Shown piece after piece: positions 1 through 8,168 of a stretch of DNA of 22,604 bases. Position numbers and translations under genes: made by a program. Below the pieces are notes generated by a model. That model was not told the origin of the DNA and made no database searches. It worked only from the letters and a program-made list of their open reading frames with translations. Source of the stretch: Clostridiales bacterium. Its GTDB lineage: Bacteria > Bacillota > Clostridia > Oscillospirales > CAG-272. Location: contig JAEEGW010000267.1 in NCBI GenBank assembly GCA_016280525.1, positions 1-22,604 on the forward strand. Reading direction: 5' to 3'. The stretch's first letter is position 1, and each line of letters starts with the position of its first letter.

Positions 1-1331
1 TCAAGCGATCTGGCGGCGATGTCCATGAGCTTGTCAAGACGCTCAAAGAATTCTTCTCTCGTGGCGGACAGATAACCTATCCTCGGCATATTCAGCGTAA
101 CGACGCCGACGGAACCGGTGCTTTCGCCGGAGCCGAAGAAGCCGCCGGTTTTTTTGCGCAGTTCGCGCAGGTCGAGTCTCAGGCGGCAGCACATGCTGCG
201 TATGTCTGAAGGCTCCATATCGCTGTTGATATAGTTACTGAAATACGGCGTGCCGTATTTGGACGTCATTTCAAACAGCAAACGGTTGTTTTCCGTATCG
301 GACCAGTCAAAATCGCGCGTAATGGAATACGTGGGGATCGGGTACTGGAAGCCTCTGCCGTTCGCGTCGCCCTCTATCATTATTTCGATAAAGGCGCGGT
401 TGACCATATCCATCTCGGCCTTGCAGTCCTTGTATTTGAAATCCATTTCCTTGCCGCCGACGATAGCGGGAAGCTCCGCCAGATCGTTCGGAACGGTCCA
501 GTCAAGCGTGATGTTCGAGAACGGAGACTGCGTGCCCCATCTTGACGGGGTGTTGACGCCGAAAACGAACGATTCTATGCACTTTTTGACGTCTCTGTAA
601 GAAAGGTTGTCCACCTTTACGAACGGAGCCAGGTAAGTGTCAAACGACGAGAACGCCTGCGCGCCCGCCCATTCGTTCTGCATTATGCCCAAGAAGTTGA
701 CCATCTGGTTGCAGAGCGTTGCAAGGTGGGAAGCCGGAGACGAGGTGATCTTTCCGGGGATGCCGCCCAGACCCTCTTTTATGAGCTGTTTGAGCGACCA
801 GCCGGCGCAGTAGCCGGTGAGCATGCTAAGGTCGTGAATATGTATATCCGCGTTTCTGTGCGCGTCCGCTATTTCCTGGTCGTATATTTCCGAGAGCCAG
901 TAGTTTGCGGTTATGGCGCCGGAGTTAGATAAAATAAGACCGCCGACGGAATATTTGACGGTAGAGTTTTCTTTGACTCTCCAGTCAAGGTTTTTGACGT
1001 AGCTGTCCACTATATCCTTATAGTCAAGGATCGTGGATTTCATATTACGGATCTTTTCGCGGTTCTTTCTGTAAAGTATATAGCACTTTGCAACGTCCGC
1101 GTAACCGGCGTCTATAAGTATTTTTTCTACGCTGTCCTGTATATCTTCAACGCCGACCTTGCCGTCTTTGATCTTCGGCTCGTAGTCAGATGTGACTTTG
1201 AGTGCCAGCATATCTATTATGTCGTCATTATACTGTCTGTTCTGCGCTTCAAAAGCTTTCTTTATGGCGTCGGAAATCTTTTTGATGTTGAAATCAACAA
1301 CTTTTCCGTCGCGCTTTACTACCTGATACAT
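1..1331 (-). CDS. nrdD: Anaerobic (class III) ribonucleoside-triphosphate reductase, N-terminal part
   Basis: This gene encodes the oxygen-sensitive glycyl-radical enzyme that reduces ribonucleoside triphosphates to dNTPs for DNA synthesis in the cytoplasm. The reading frame is open from ATG at 1331 to the left edge, giving 443 codons; the C-terminal third, which holds the glycyl radical site and zinc cysteines, lies outside the window. Residues 1 to about 95 (MYQVVKRDGKVVDFNIKKIS) look like an ATP-cone, the dATP/ATP allosteric domain. The catalytic barrel follows, with NADIHIHDLSMLTGYCAGW near residue 160 and WGTQSPFSNITLDWTVP further on, both typical of NrdD. A GGGG-containing Shine-Dalgarno sequence precedes the ATG. 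The activase gene nrdG lies 145 bp upstream on the same strand, and a sigma-A promoter with NrdR-type boxes sits between them, so nrdD can be transcribed on its own. Family assignment is firm; only the truncation by the window edge limits it. Confidence 0.96.
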   Translation of the reverse strand, partial: MYQVVKRDGKVVDFNIKKISDAIKKAFEAQNRQYNDDIIDMLALKVTSDYEPKIKDGKVGVEDIQDSVEKILIDAGYADVAKCYILYRKNREKIRNMKSTILDYKDIVDSYVKNLDWRVKENSTVKYSVGGLILSNSGAITANYWLSEIYDQEIADAHRNADIHIHDLSMLTGYCAGWSLKQLIKEGLGGIPGKITSSPASHLATLCNQMVNFLGIMQNEWAGAQAFSSFDTYLAPFVKVDNLSYRDVKKCIESFVFGVNTPSRWGTQSPFSNITLDWTVPNDLAELPAIVGGKEMDFKYKDCKAEMDMVNRAFIEIMIEGDANGRGFQYPIPTYSITRDFDWSDTENNRLLFEMTSKYGTPYFSNYINSDMEPSDIRSMCCRLRLDLRELRKKTGGFFGSGESTGSVGVVTLNMPRIGYLSATREEFFERLDKLMDIAARSL

Positions 1332-1396
1332 TTTTGTCCCCTTTTCCTTGTGATAATGTTTATTTTTTCCGTTTTCGGATAATATCCAGCTTGTAT

Positions 1397-1425
1397 ATCA
1401 TACACCATAAATGTCAATTTGTCAA
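1397..1425 (-). promoter_or_regulatory. Sigma-A promoter of nrdD
   Basis: Read on the minus strand, TTGACA (1420-1425) is followed by a 17-bp spacer and TATGAT (1397-1402), one mismatch from consensus. It lies about 65 bp upstream of the nrdD start codon and predicts a leader of roughly 55-60 nt. A second TTGACA copy at 1412-1417 is not correctly spaced from the -10. Confidence 0.8.
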
Positions 1426-1432
1426 GAGCTTT

Positions 1433-1479
1433 TTTCAATATATTGTAGAAAAATTTTTGGGCAAAACTATATATTGTTA
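1433..1479. promoter_or_regulatory. Tandem NrdR-type boxes upstream of nrdD
   Basis: Two 10-bp cores, CAATATATTG (1436-1445) and CTATATATTG (1467-1476), both match the core of the NrdR box (C-W-A-T-A-T-A-T-W-G). Their centres are 31 bp apart, which is three helical turns, the arrangement known for paired NrdR boxes. They lie just upstream of the nrdD -35 element; the distal one overlaps the nrdG stop codon. NrdR is the ATP/dATP-sensing repressor of ribonucleotide reductase genes; its gene is not in this window, so repression here is inferred from the sites only. Confidence 0.75.
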
Positions 1480-2160
1480 TAAGCCTCTTATTGCGGCGTT
1501 TGGCACAAACTTTTGTACTTCGGCAAGATAAGATAAAAGTTCATCGTCGTCCGGCGCCTTCAGATTTCCGTAGGGGACGTTCTCGGAATCCTTGAAGCGC
1601 TGTAAATAATATTTTTCTTCTCCTTTTATCCACTGTCCTATGCGCACGAAATCTTCCCTCTCGTGCAGCTGCGATACGACGGTCGTGCGGAACTCAAAAT
1701 CAACGCCGCCGTTCTTTAAAAGCATTATGCTCTTCTCCACCGCGTCAAGATCCACATCCGTGCCGGCGGTGAGAAAATACTTTTCTTTGCAGTTCTTTAT
1801 ATCCATTGCGACGTAGTCTATATTTCCCTCCGTGATAAGCTCCGCAAGTCTTCCGGGGAACGTGCCGTTCGTATCTATTTTTACCGGGTATCCCAAAGCC
1901 TTGACTTCCTTTACCGTCTCCGATATGTCCGCGTGCAGAAGCGGTTCGCCGCCGGTTATGACGACGCCGTCAAGCAGCCCTTTTCTCTTTTCAAGATAGC
2001 CGAAAACCTCCTTCGGATCAAGCGGGTCGCCGGGGTTTATAACAAGTTCGTAGTTATGGCAGAACGGGCAGCGGAAGTTGCACCCACCCGTAAAAAGCAC
2101 CGCCGCGGTCTTGCCGGGATAGTCCACCAAAGAAAGTTTTTGCAGTCCGTATATACGCAT
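1477..2160 (-). CDS. nrdG: Anaerobic ribonucleotide reductase activating protein (radical SAM)
   Basis: This protein is the radical SAM activase that installs the glycyl radical on NrdD using a [4Fe-4S] cluster and S-adenosylmethionine. With the start at 2160 it is 227 residues, the usual size of the NrdG2-type branch. The N-terminus MRIYGLQKLSLVDYPGK is characteristic, and the cluster-binding CNFRCPFC motif puts cysteines at residues 27, 31 and 34. GGEPLLH near residue 83 is the usual SAM-contact motif. I chose 2160 because the next upstream ATG (2196) lies inside the predicted -10 element at 2192-2197, whereas 2160 has a GGAG 11 nt upstream. The frame stays open to 2328, but that stretch is Lys/Ile-rich and unlike the family. 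nrdG precedes nrdD on the same strand yet has its own promoter. Partner and role follow from family knowledge and the adjacent nrdD. Confidence 0.94.
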   Translation of the reverse strand: MRIYGLQKLSLVDYPGKTAAVLFTGGCNFRCPFCHNYELVINPGDPLDPKEVFGYLEKRKGLLDGVVITGGEPLLHADISETVKEVKALGYPVKIDTNGTFPGRLAELITEGNIDYVAMDIKNCKEKYFLTAGTDVDLDAVEKSIMLLKNGGVDFEFRTTVVSQLHEREDFVRIGQWIKGEEKYYLQRFKDSENVPYGNLKAPDDDELLSYLAEVQKFVPNAAIRGL

Positions 2161-2191
2161 TTTTTTGTTTGCTCCGTTATCATTTTTTACT

Positions 2192-2220
2192 ATCATATCA
2201 TACCGCCGTGATTTTTTCAA
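2192..2220 (-). promoter_or_regulatory. Sigma-A promoter of nrdG
   Basis: On the minus strand TTGAAA (2215-2220), a 17-bp spacer and TATGAT (2192-2197) form a good sigma-A promoter. It places the transcript start around 2185, about 25 nt before the chosen ATG at 2160, and so helps decide that start. I see no NrdR-type core here, unlike upstream of nrdD. Confidence 0.65.
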
Positions 2221-2259
2221 GTGGATTTTATATTTTTCTTTTATTTTTGTCATTGTGAC

Positions 2260-2288
2260 TTGACAACTTAATATTCTTTTGATATTAT
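2260..2288 (+). promoter_or_regulatory. Sigma-A promoter of the gdpP-rplI-dnaB-tilS-hpt-ftsH run
   Basis: A perfect TTGACA (2260-2265), a 17-bp spacer and TATTAT (2283-2288) lie about 43 bp upstream of the chosen gdpP start. An 11-bp dyad, GTCATTGTGAC (2249-2259), abuts the -35 and could be an operator, though half-sites of four bases are weak evidence. The promoter diverges from that of nrdG. Confidence 0.75.
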
Positions 2289-2330
2289 ATATAATACGAA
2301 TATTGTTTATATATGGAGATAAAAGCATAT

Positions 2331-4409
2331 ATGAGTAAAAAATCGAAGCTCGTTATCATATACTGCGTGATATGCACCGTACTGTTTATAGCGGTGTTTA
2401 CGCTTGTTTCGTATACAGGAAAACTGCCGCAGAGCTGGGTCGCGGCGGTGTTCACCGCGCTTTACTGCGTGATAACCGCTTCCGGCGCGTTTCTGATACT
2501 GAAATTCGGCGGACCGTCCTCACCCGCGGACCCGCCCAAAGGTCTGCGCCCTGATCAGAACCTTTTCAGGCAGATGAAAACGCCGGCGGCGACGACGGAT
2601 ACGGAGGGCAGGATCACCTGGCGCAACGAAGCGTTTACGAACGCGTTTGCGGATATCTTATCAAGCGATACGGACATTACCTCACTGTGCGGTCTCAAGC
2701 TGAGCGATATTATAAAGGATCAGAGTGAAAGAGGCGTTCTTGTAAAGATAGGCGAGCAAAGCTACCGCGTATTCGGTTATCTGCTCCCGCTGTCAAACAA
2801 AAACGCTGCCGCGGCTCAGACAAAAGCCGCCGGCAGGCAGGCTGTAACGTTCTGGTACAACGTATCGGACGAGGAAGCGTGCAAAACGCGTCTTGAAAAC
2901 GAAAGACTTATAGTCGCCTACATTATAATAGATATGGCGGACAATATTTTATCCGGCATGCAGGAGCAGTATTCGGAGGCTGTGTCCTCCGTTTCAAAGC
3001 TGTTGAACAACTGGGCGGATTCGATAAACGGCCGTCTGCTTGAATACAGCGACGGCAAATATATAATGATGTTTTACGCGGATCAGCTGCCCGCAATGAG
3101 GCGCGCCGCTTTCCCCATACTCTCCGACGTAAAGAAAATTACGTTCGGCGGCGGCACGGTGCCTATGACGCTTTCCATAGGTATTGCGGATATTGAAGGC
3201 ACGGTAGCGGACAAATGCGCTCTCGCCTCCTCCGCCATGAGCTTTGCGCTCCAGCGCGGCGGCGACCAGGTCGTCATTAAAAACGACCGCGGCGCAAAGG
3301 ACGAGTTCTACGGCGGGCTGTCAAAGCACGATCCGCAGCTGACCGGACTCAACGCGAGAAGACTTATTCTCCAGGCAAAGCCCATAATCAAAGAAGCCGG
3401 CTCCGTATATATCATGGGTCACAAAAACGCGGACTTTGACTGTCTTGCGTCCTGCATGGGTATTGCAAAGATCTGTCTGTCGCTCGGCAAAAAAACGACT
3501 ATCGTGGTGCGTGACAACAAGAACATAGCGCGGCCGTACGCAATGCTCAAAGAAATGCCGGACTACAAGGATCTGTTCTTTGATTTTGAACGCGACAGCT
3601 ACGACGATGTTGAATCAAACACGCTTCTCTTCATCATGGACGTGAACAACCCCGTTATATTTGAAGACGAAAAGATAACGAAACAGGTATCGTCCGTTAT
3701 AATAATAGACCACCACAGAAAAGTTTCAAGCGAATATCCGTTTGAAGATAAAATAAGACAGCAGTATATAGAGCCTTCCGCTTCTTCCGCGTCCGAGATA
3801 GTGGCTCAGATGCTTGAGCAGTTCTTCCCCTCGGGCGTGCTGACCGCGGACGAGGCGAATCTGCTGCTTGCCGGGATCCAGCTTGACACGAACAGCTTTA
3901 GCCGCGACTGCGGCGCCGGCACTTACGCGGCTGCCCAGTATCTGCGTCGTGAAGGCGCTGACGCTTCCGAAGCTTCGTCATTCTTCAGCCTTGACAAAAA
4001 GGCGTTTATGTTTGAGCTCAAACTGCAAAGCTCGATGAAGCTGTATAAAGATGAATACGCGATCTGCATCGGAGACGACGCCACGCTCGCTCCCGACCCC
4101 GCTTCCGCCGCGAGAGTTGCGGAAACCGTGCTCAAACTTGACGGCGTTTCCGCGTCGTTTGCGATTTGCCGCGCGGGAACGGACAACAACGGCGATCCGA
4201 CTTATTCAATATCCGCAAGAAGCGACGGCTCGATCAACGTACAGGTCATACTTGAACGCTTAGGCGGCGGCGGTCACCACTCCAACGCCGGAACGCAGCT
4301 CACGACGGGTAAAACGGTTCAGGTATCCGATTCGCCTCTGCCGAAGCTCGATTCCGCGCTCGTCACTAAACTGCTTCTTAAAGCTATCGACATGTCGGTA
4401 AAAGCTTGA
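2331..4409 (+). CDS. gdpP: GdpP-type cyclic-di-AMP phosphodiesterase (DHH/DHHA1), membrane-bound
   Basis: This membrane-anchored enzyme hydrolyses c-di-AMP, the messenger that controls potassium, osmotic balance and wall homeostasis in Bacillota. From ATG 2331 it has 692 residues, near the family's usual 650-680. In order: two N-terminal membrane helices (about 6-26 and 34-55), a PAS-like region (about 75-170), a degenerate GGDEF-like domain (about 190-320) and a DHH-DHHA1 catalytic module. Visible metal-site motifs are GHKNADFD (363-370), FIMDVNNP, DHH (460-462) and the substrate-binding GGGGHH (645-650). The classic GGDEF signature is absent, as expected for GdpP. I prefer 2331 over the in-frame ATG at 2313 because GGAG (2315-2318) precedes it, and 2313 has no ribosome binding site. 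rplI and dnaB follow, the typical Bacillota order. Confidence 0.93.
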   Translation: MSKKSKLVIIYCVICTVLFIAVFTLVSYTGKLPQSWVAAVFTALYCVITASGAFLILKFGGPSSPADPPKGLRPDQNLFRQMKTPAATTDTEGRITWRNEAFTNAFADILSSDTDITSLCGLKLSDIIKDQSERGVLVKIGEQSYRVFGYLLPLSNKNAAAAQTKAAGRQAVTFWYNVSDEEACKTRLENERLIVAYIIIDMADNILSGMQEQYSEAVSSVSKLLNNWADSINGRLLEYSDGKYIMMFYADQLPAMRRAAFPILSDVKKITFGGGTVPMTLSIGIADIEGTVADKCALASSAMSFALQRGGDQVVIKNDRGAKDEFYGGLSKHDPQLTGLNARRLILQAKPIIKEAGSVYIMGHKNADFDCLASCMGIAKICLSLGKKTTIVVRDNKNIARPYAMLKEMPDYKDLFFDFERDSYDDVESNTLLFIMDVNNPVIFEDEKITKQVSSVIIIDHHRKVSSEYPFEDKIRQQYIEPSASSASEIVAQMLEQFFPSGVLTADEANLLLAGIQLDTNSFSRDCGAGTYAAAQYLRREGADASEASSFFSLDKKAFMFELKLQSSMKLYKDEYAICIGDDATLAPDPASAARVAETVLKLDGVSASFAICRAGTDNNGDPTYSISARSDGSINVQVILERLGGGGHHSNAGTQLTTGKTVQVSDSPLPKLDSALVTKLLLKAIDMSVKA

Positions 4410-4442
4410 TTTTGATAATTACACTGAAAGGAAATATATAAA

Positions 4443-4892
4443 ATGAAAGTATTGCTGTTAGAAGACGTTAAAGGTCAGGGAAAAAAGGGAGAGCTCGTTA
4501 AAGTCTCCGACGGTTACGCAAAAAATTATCTGATACCGAGAAAGCTTGCAAAAGAAGCGACGGACGCCGTTTTGAACGAGCTTAAAGCCAAAGAAGAATC
4601 AAGACTGCACAAACTCGCGGTCGAACGTGCGGAAGCGCAGGCGTTAGCGGAAAAAGTCGCATCGCTCAACGTAGTCATACGTCAGCAGGCGGGCACGGGC
4701 GGAAAATTCTACGGCTCCGTTACCGCAAAAGAAATATCCGAAGAGCTTAAAAGCAAATACGGAATAGAACTGGATAAAAGAAAAATACAGGTAAACGAAC
4801 CCATAAAGACGTTCGGTAAATACGAGCTTACGGTCAAATACTATCAGGACATTTCCGGTATACTGAACCTCATCGTTACCGAAAAGGAGTAA
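4443..4892 (+). CDS. rplI: Large ribosomal subunit protein bL9
   Basis: This 149-residue protein is ribosomal protein bL9, which binds 23S rRNA near the base of the L1 stalk and helps maintain reading-frame fidelity. The N-terminal domain reads MKVLLLEDVKGQGKKGELVK and continues with VSDGYAKNYLIPRKLAKEA, the standard bL9 signature. A Lys/Glu/Ala-rich central helix leads to the C-terminal domain with GGKFYGSVTAKEI. Length is normal. AAAGGA lies about 10 nt before the ATG. The gene sits 33 bp after gdpP and 10 bp before dnaB, so the three are almost certainly co-transcribed. Confidence 0.97.
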   Translation: MKVLLLEDVKGQGKKGELVKVSDGYAKNYLIPRKLAKEATDAVLNELKAKEESRLHKLAVERAEAQALAEKVASLNVVIRQQAGTGGKFYGSVTAKEISEELKSKYGIELDKRKIQVNEPIKTFGKYELTVKYYQDISGILNLIVTEKE

Positions 4893-4902
4893 GCTTAGTA
4901 TA

Positions 4903-6249
4903 ATGGCAAACGAATTCAACAAGCAGATGCCGTTTTCGCTTCAGGCGGAACAGTCCGTTTTAGGCTCCGTTCTGATAGATCCCGAAAAATTCAACGACGT
5001 TGTAAACAAACTGACCGAAAGCGATTTTTATCTTGAAGTGCATAAGCTGATGTTCTCCGCCATGCACTCTTTAGCCATGGACCAGAGCAGACAGATAGAC
5101 CCCGTTACTCTGACGAACGCCATGGTGGAACGCGGCGATATGGACGAGGCGGCGTGCAGAAGCAACATAATGGTCATAATAAACGCCACTCCCACCTCCG
5201 CAAACTTAAACGACTACGTAAATATAGTCAAGGAAAAAAGCCTGCGCCGCCAGCTTATAGCCGCCGCGGACGAGATAAACGACCTTTCGTTTGACGACGG
5301 GGAAAGCGTATACGCCACGATAGAACGCGCGGAGCAGCTCGTTTACGGCGTATCAAACGGCATGCAGAACAACGATCTTAAACATATAAAAGATCTGTTA
5401 TACACGGTGCATACCAACCTCGTGGATCTTTCAAAGGATCCGGAGAAATTCATAGGCGTACAGACGCATTTCTCGGGGTTAGACAATTATCTTGTAGGTA
5501 TGCATAAGGGCGATTTCATTATCGTCGGCGCGCGCCCCGGTATGGGTAAAACGAGCTTTGTTTTGAACATTGCGGAAAACGCGGCGTACAAAGGAAAAAA
5601 GACCGTCTGCATATTCTCGCTTGAAATGTCAGAGGAGCAGATAGTTGAAAGGATGCTTTCCACGGAAGCCTGCATACCGAGCACAAAGTTGCGCTCCGGC
5701 AAGCTTGATCCGCAGGACTGGGACAAGCTCGGCCAGGCTGCTTCAAAGCTCGCGGACTGCAATATACTTATAGACGGCACGGCGGAAACGACGGTGTCAA
5801 GAATTAAAGCCAAGCTCAACCGCGTAAAAGGTCTTAAATCAAACGGACTCGTTATAGTCGACTACCTGCAGCTCATGACGGACCCGACGCAGGGCAAAAA
5901 CGGCAGAACGGCTGAAGTATCGGCTATCTCCCGTGCGCTGAAACTCATGGCAAAAGAGCTTGAGGTGCCGGTCATCTGCTGCTCACAGTTGAACCGCGAC
6001 CTTGAAAAAACGAAAGAAAAAATACCTACGATGGCGGATCTGCGTGAATCAGGCTCTATCGAGCAGGACGCCGACGCCGTTCTTCTGCTTTACCGTCCCG
6101 ATTATTACGATCAGAAGCAGGATCAGCAGAACCGCGCCCAGGTCATTATCGCCAAGAACCGCCACGGCGGAACGGGCAAAATAGAAATGGCGTGGGATCC
6201 GCAGTATACGAAATTCTCGGAGTTATCAAACATTGAAGAACCCGGCTGA
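4903..6249 (+). CDS. dnaB: Replicative DNA helicase DnaB
   Basis: This is the hexameric replicative helicase that unwinds DNA ahead of the replisome (the DnaC role in Bacillus naming). At 448 residues it has the usual length. The N-terminal DnaB domain begins QMPFSLQAEQSVLGSVLIDP, and the RecA-like domain follows. Walker A is GARPGMGKTS (about 208-217), Walker B is VIVDYLQLM, and the SQLNRDLEKTKEKIPTMADL stretch followed by ESGSIEQDADAVLLLYRPD is the conserved C-terminal block. No intein or insertion is visible. AAGGAG overlaps the end of rplI, 13 nt before the ATG. The tilS start codon lies inside the last codons of this gene. Confidence 0.97.
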   Translation: MANEFNKQMPFSLQAEQSVLGSVLIDPEKFNDVVNKLTESDFYLEVHKLMFSAMHSLAMDQSRQIDPVTLTNAMVERGDMDEAACRSNIMVIINATPTSANLNDYVNIVKEKSLRRQLIAAADEINDLSFDDGESVYATIERAEQLVYGVSNGMQNNDLKHIKDLLYTVHTNLVDLSKDPEKFIGVQTHFSGLDNYLVGMHKGDFIIVGARPGMGKTSFVLNIAENAAYKGKKTVCIFSLEMSEEQIVERMLSTEACIPSTKLRSGKLDPQDWDKLGQAASKLADCNILIDGTAETTVSRIKAKLNRVKGLKSNGLVIVDYLQLMTDPTQGKNGRTAEVSAISRALKLMAKELEVPVICCSQLNRDLEKTKEKIPTMADLRESGSIEQDADAVLLLYRPDYYDQKQDQQNRAQVIIAKNRHGGTGKIEMAWDPQYTKFSELSNIEEPG

Positions 6250-7585
6250 TAACGTATTTGTAAAATTTACCGGATACGCAAAAGAAAACAACATATCATT
6301 TGAAAAAAAGATCCTCGTCGGTCTGTCCGGCGGCGCGGATTCCGTTTCCCTGCTTTTGCTTCTTTTGCAGGCAAAAGCGTCCGTCGTCTGCGTTCACGTA
6401 AACCACATGATACGCGGGGACGAGGCGGACAGAGACGAGCAGTTCTGCCGCGCCTTATGCGAAAAATACGAAGTTCCGTTTTATGCGTACCGCGTAAACA
6501 TACCGGAGCTTGCAAAAGAGCGCCATACCGGCACGGAAGAGACGGCGCGCGACGAAAGAAGACGCGTATTGATCTCCGCCGCAAAAGAGCACGGCTGCGG
6601 CGCGATAGCGCTGGCGCACAACAAAAACGACAGAGCGGAAACGCTTTTGTTCAATCTCGCGCGCGGTACCGGCGTAAGAGGGCTCGGCAGCATACTTCCG
6701 GTAAGAGAAGACGGCGGAGTACTCATAATTCGCCCCGTTCTCTGCCTTAATAGAGACGAAATATTATCATATCTTGCCGATATGGGCCAGGATCACATAC
6801 ACGACAGCACAAACGACGATACAAATTACACGCGCAATTATATAAGGCATACGCTTATGCCGTCACTGCAAAGAATAAATCCCGCTTATCTGTCAAACAT
6901 AAACAAAGCGGCGGATCTATGCGCCGAATCGGACGGATTTATAACGGAGTGTGCGGAAAGCTTTATTTCAAGTCACGCCGTTATGGGTAAAACAGAGTTG
7001 TCAGAACTGCATCCGGCGGTATTCAAAAAAGTTTTCTCTCTTCTGTATGAGAAAAAATGCGGACAGTCGCTGTCCGACGTGCATCTGCAGATCATATCCG
7101 GGTTTGTGAATTTTGCGGATAACGGACACAGCCTGCAATTTCCGTTCGGTGTGGATCTTATATGCGAAAACGGCGGTTTCGTTTTTATCGAGCGAAAAGA
7201 GCCGATAGAATATAATTACAGACTTACGTTCGGTGAAAATTCCGTTCCCGGCAGAAATTGCAAAATTTTTGTCGAAAATGAAAATTCAGCCTCGCCGATT
7301 GACGCATATAAGAATATTTACAAAATAGTAAAACGCATTAAAATAAGTTCTGATATTATAAAAAATAATATATGGGTACGGAACAGAGCCGACGGCGACA
7401 GTATAAAGTACGGGAACATGACGCACAGCGTTAAAAAGATCCTGTCAGAAAAGAAAGTACCGTCTTCCTGCCGCCCGGATTATCCGGTGATATACGACAG
7501 CGAAGGCCTGCTGTTCGTTCCTCCTTACGCCGTACGCGACGGTATACGCGGAGACGAAAAAATTTATATCACATACTGTGAATAA
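6233..7585 (+). CDS. tilS: tRNA(Ile)-lysidine synthase
   Basis: This enzyme uses ATP and lysine to convert the wobble cytidine of tRNA-Ile(CAU) to lysidine, switching its decoding from AUG to AUA. The N-terminal PP-loop is ILVGLSGGADSVSLLLLLL, with SGGADS at residues 32-37, and a second family block is AHNKNDRAETLLFNLARGTG (about 127-146). The C-terminal TilS domain ends with VRNRADGDSI through KVPSSCRPDYPVIYDSEG. The length of 450 is normal. The start is inferred to be TTG at 6233, overlapping dnaB by 17 bp: GGAG lies 10 nt upstream, and no in-frame ATG occurs before the PP-loop. The overlap implies coupled translation. tilS-hpt-ftsH is a conserved Bacillota trio. Confidence 0.93.
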   Translation: MKNPADNVFVKFTGYAKENNISFEKKILVGLSGGADSVSLLLLLLQAKASVVCVHVNHMIRGDEADRDEQFCRALCEKYEVPFYAYRVNIPELAKERHTGTEETARDERRRVLISAAKEHGCGAIALAHNKNDRAETLLFNLARGTGVRGLGSILPVREDGGVLIIRPVLCLNRDEILSYLADMGQDHIHDSTNDDTNYTRNYIRHTLMPSLQRINPAYLSNINKAADLCAESDGFITECAESFISSHAVMGKTELSELHPAVFKKVFSLLYEKKCGQSLSDVHLQIISGFVNFADNGHSLQFPFGVDLICENGGFVFIERKEPIEYNYRLTFGENSVPGRNCKIFVENENSASPIDAYKNIYKIVKRIKISSDIIKNNIWVRNRADGDSIKYGNMTHSVKKILSEKKVPSSCRPDYPVIYDSEGLLFVPPYAVRDGIRGDEKIYITYCE

Positions 7586-7600
7586 TAAAACGGAGTTATT

Positions 7601-8167
7601 ATGAACATACTTGAAAATGACGTAGAACGCATCCTCGTATCAAAAGAGCAGATAGAGGAGATAGAAGACCGCATGGCGGCTCAGATCTCAGAGGATTACA
7701 AAGACAAAAATCTGCTGCTTCTCTGCATTTTAAAAGGCTCTGTCGTGTTTTTCTCCGACCTTATGAGAAAAATAACGCTGCCCATGCAGATAGATTTCAT
7801 GAAAGTCACTTCATACGGCAAAGGCAGTCAGTCCACGGGCAACGTCCGCATACTACTTGACCTTCACCGCGAGGATTTCTCGGAGGTGGACGTTCTTATC
7901 GTTGAAGATATTATAGACAGCGGAAGAACTTTATCAACTCTTGTTGAATATCTTAAAATGAAAGGCTGCAGAAGCGTCAAGACCTGCACGATGCTCGACA
8001 AGCCGGCAAGGCGCGAGGTGGAATTCGACCCCGACTACACGGGTCTTGTAATACCGGACGAATTCGTTATCGGTTTCGGGCTCGACTACGCGGAAAAATA
8101 CCGCGAGCTTCCGTACGTCGGTATACTGAAGCCCTCCGTTTACACTAAAAAAGAAAGCATGGAATAA
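7601..8167 (+). CDS. hpt: Hypoxanthine-guanine phosphoribosyltransferase
   Basis: This purine-salvage enzyme joins hypoxanthine or guanine to PRPP to make IMP or GMP in the cytoplasm. The 188-residue length is normal for the bacterial type. The PRPP-binding signature is VLIVEDIIDSGRTL (about 97-110), LKGSVVFFSDLMRKI (about 46-60) is the pyrophosphate loop region, and VIGFGLDYAEKYRELPYVGI near the C-terminus is the base-specificity and closing block. GGAG lies 5-6 nt before the ATG. It sits 15 bp after tilS and one base before ftsH. In Bacillus subtilis the HPRT and TilS proteins of this trio also influence ftsH expression; I infer nothing beyond synteny here. Confidence 0.96.
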   Translation: MNILENDVERILVSKEQIEEIEDRMAAQISEDYKDKNLLLLCILKGSVVFFSDLMRKITLPMQIDFMKVTSYGKGSQSTGNVRILLDLHREDFSEVDVLIVEDIIDSGRTLSTLVEYLKMKGCRSVKTCTMLDKPARREVEFDPDYTGLVIPDEFVIGFGLDYAEKYRELPYVGILKPSVYTKKESME

Positions 8168-8168
8168 T

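Noticed and set aside
2161..2328. Longer nrdG start sites at 2196 or 2328
   Set aside because: 2196 lies in the predicted -10 element and 2328 lies beyond the promoter, inside the divergent control region; the family N-terminus begins at 2160.
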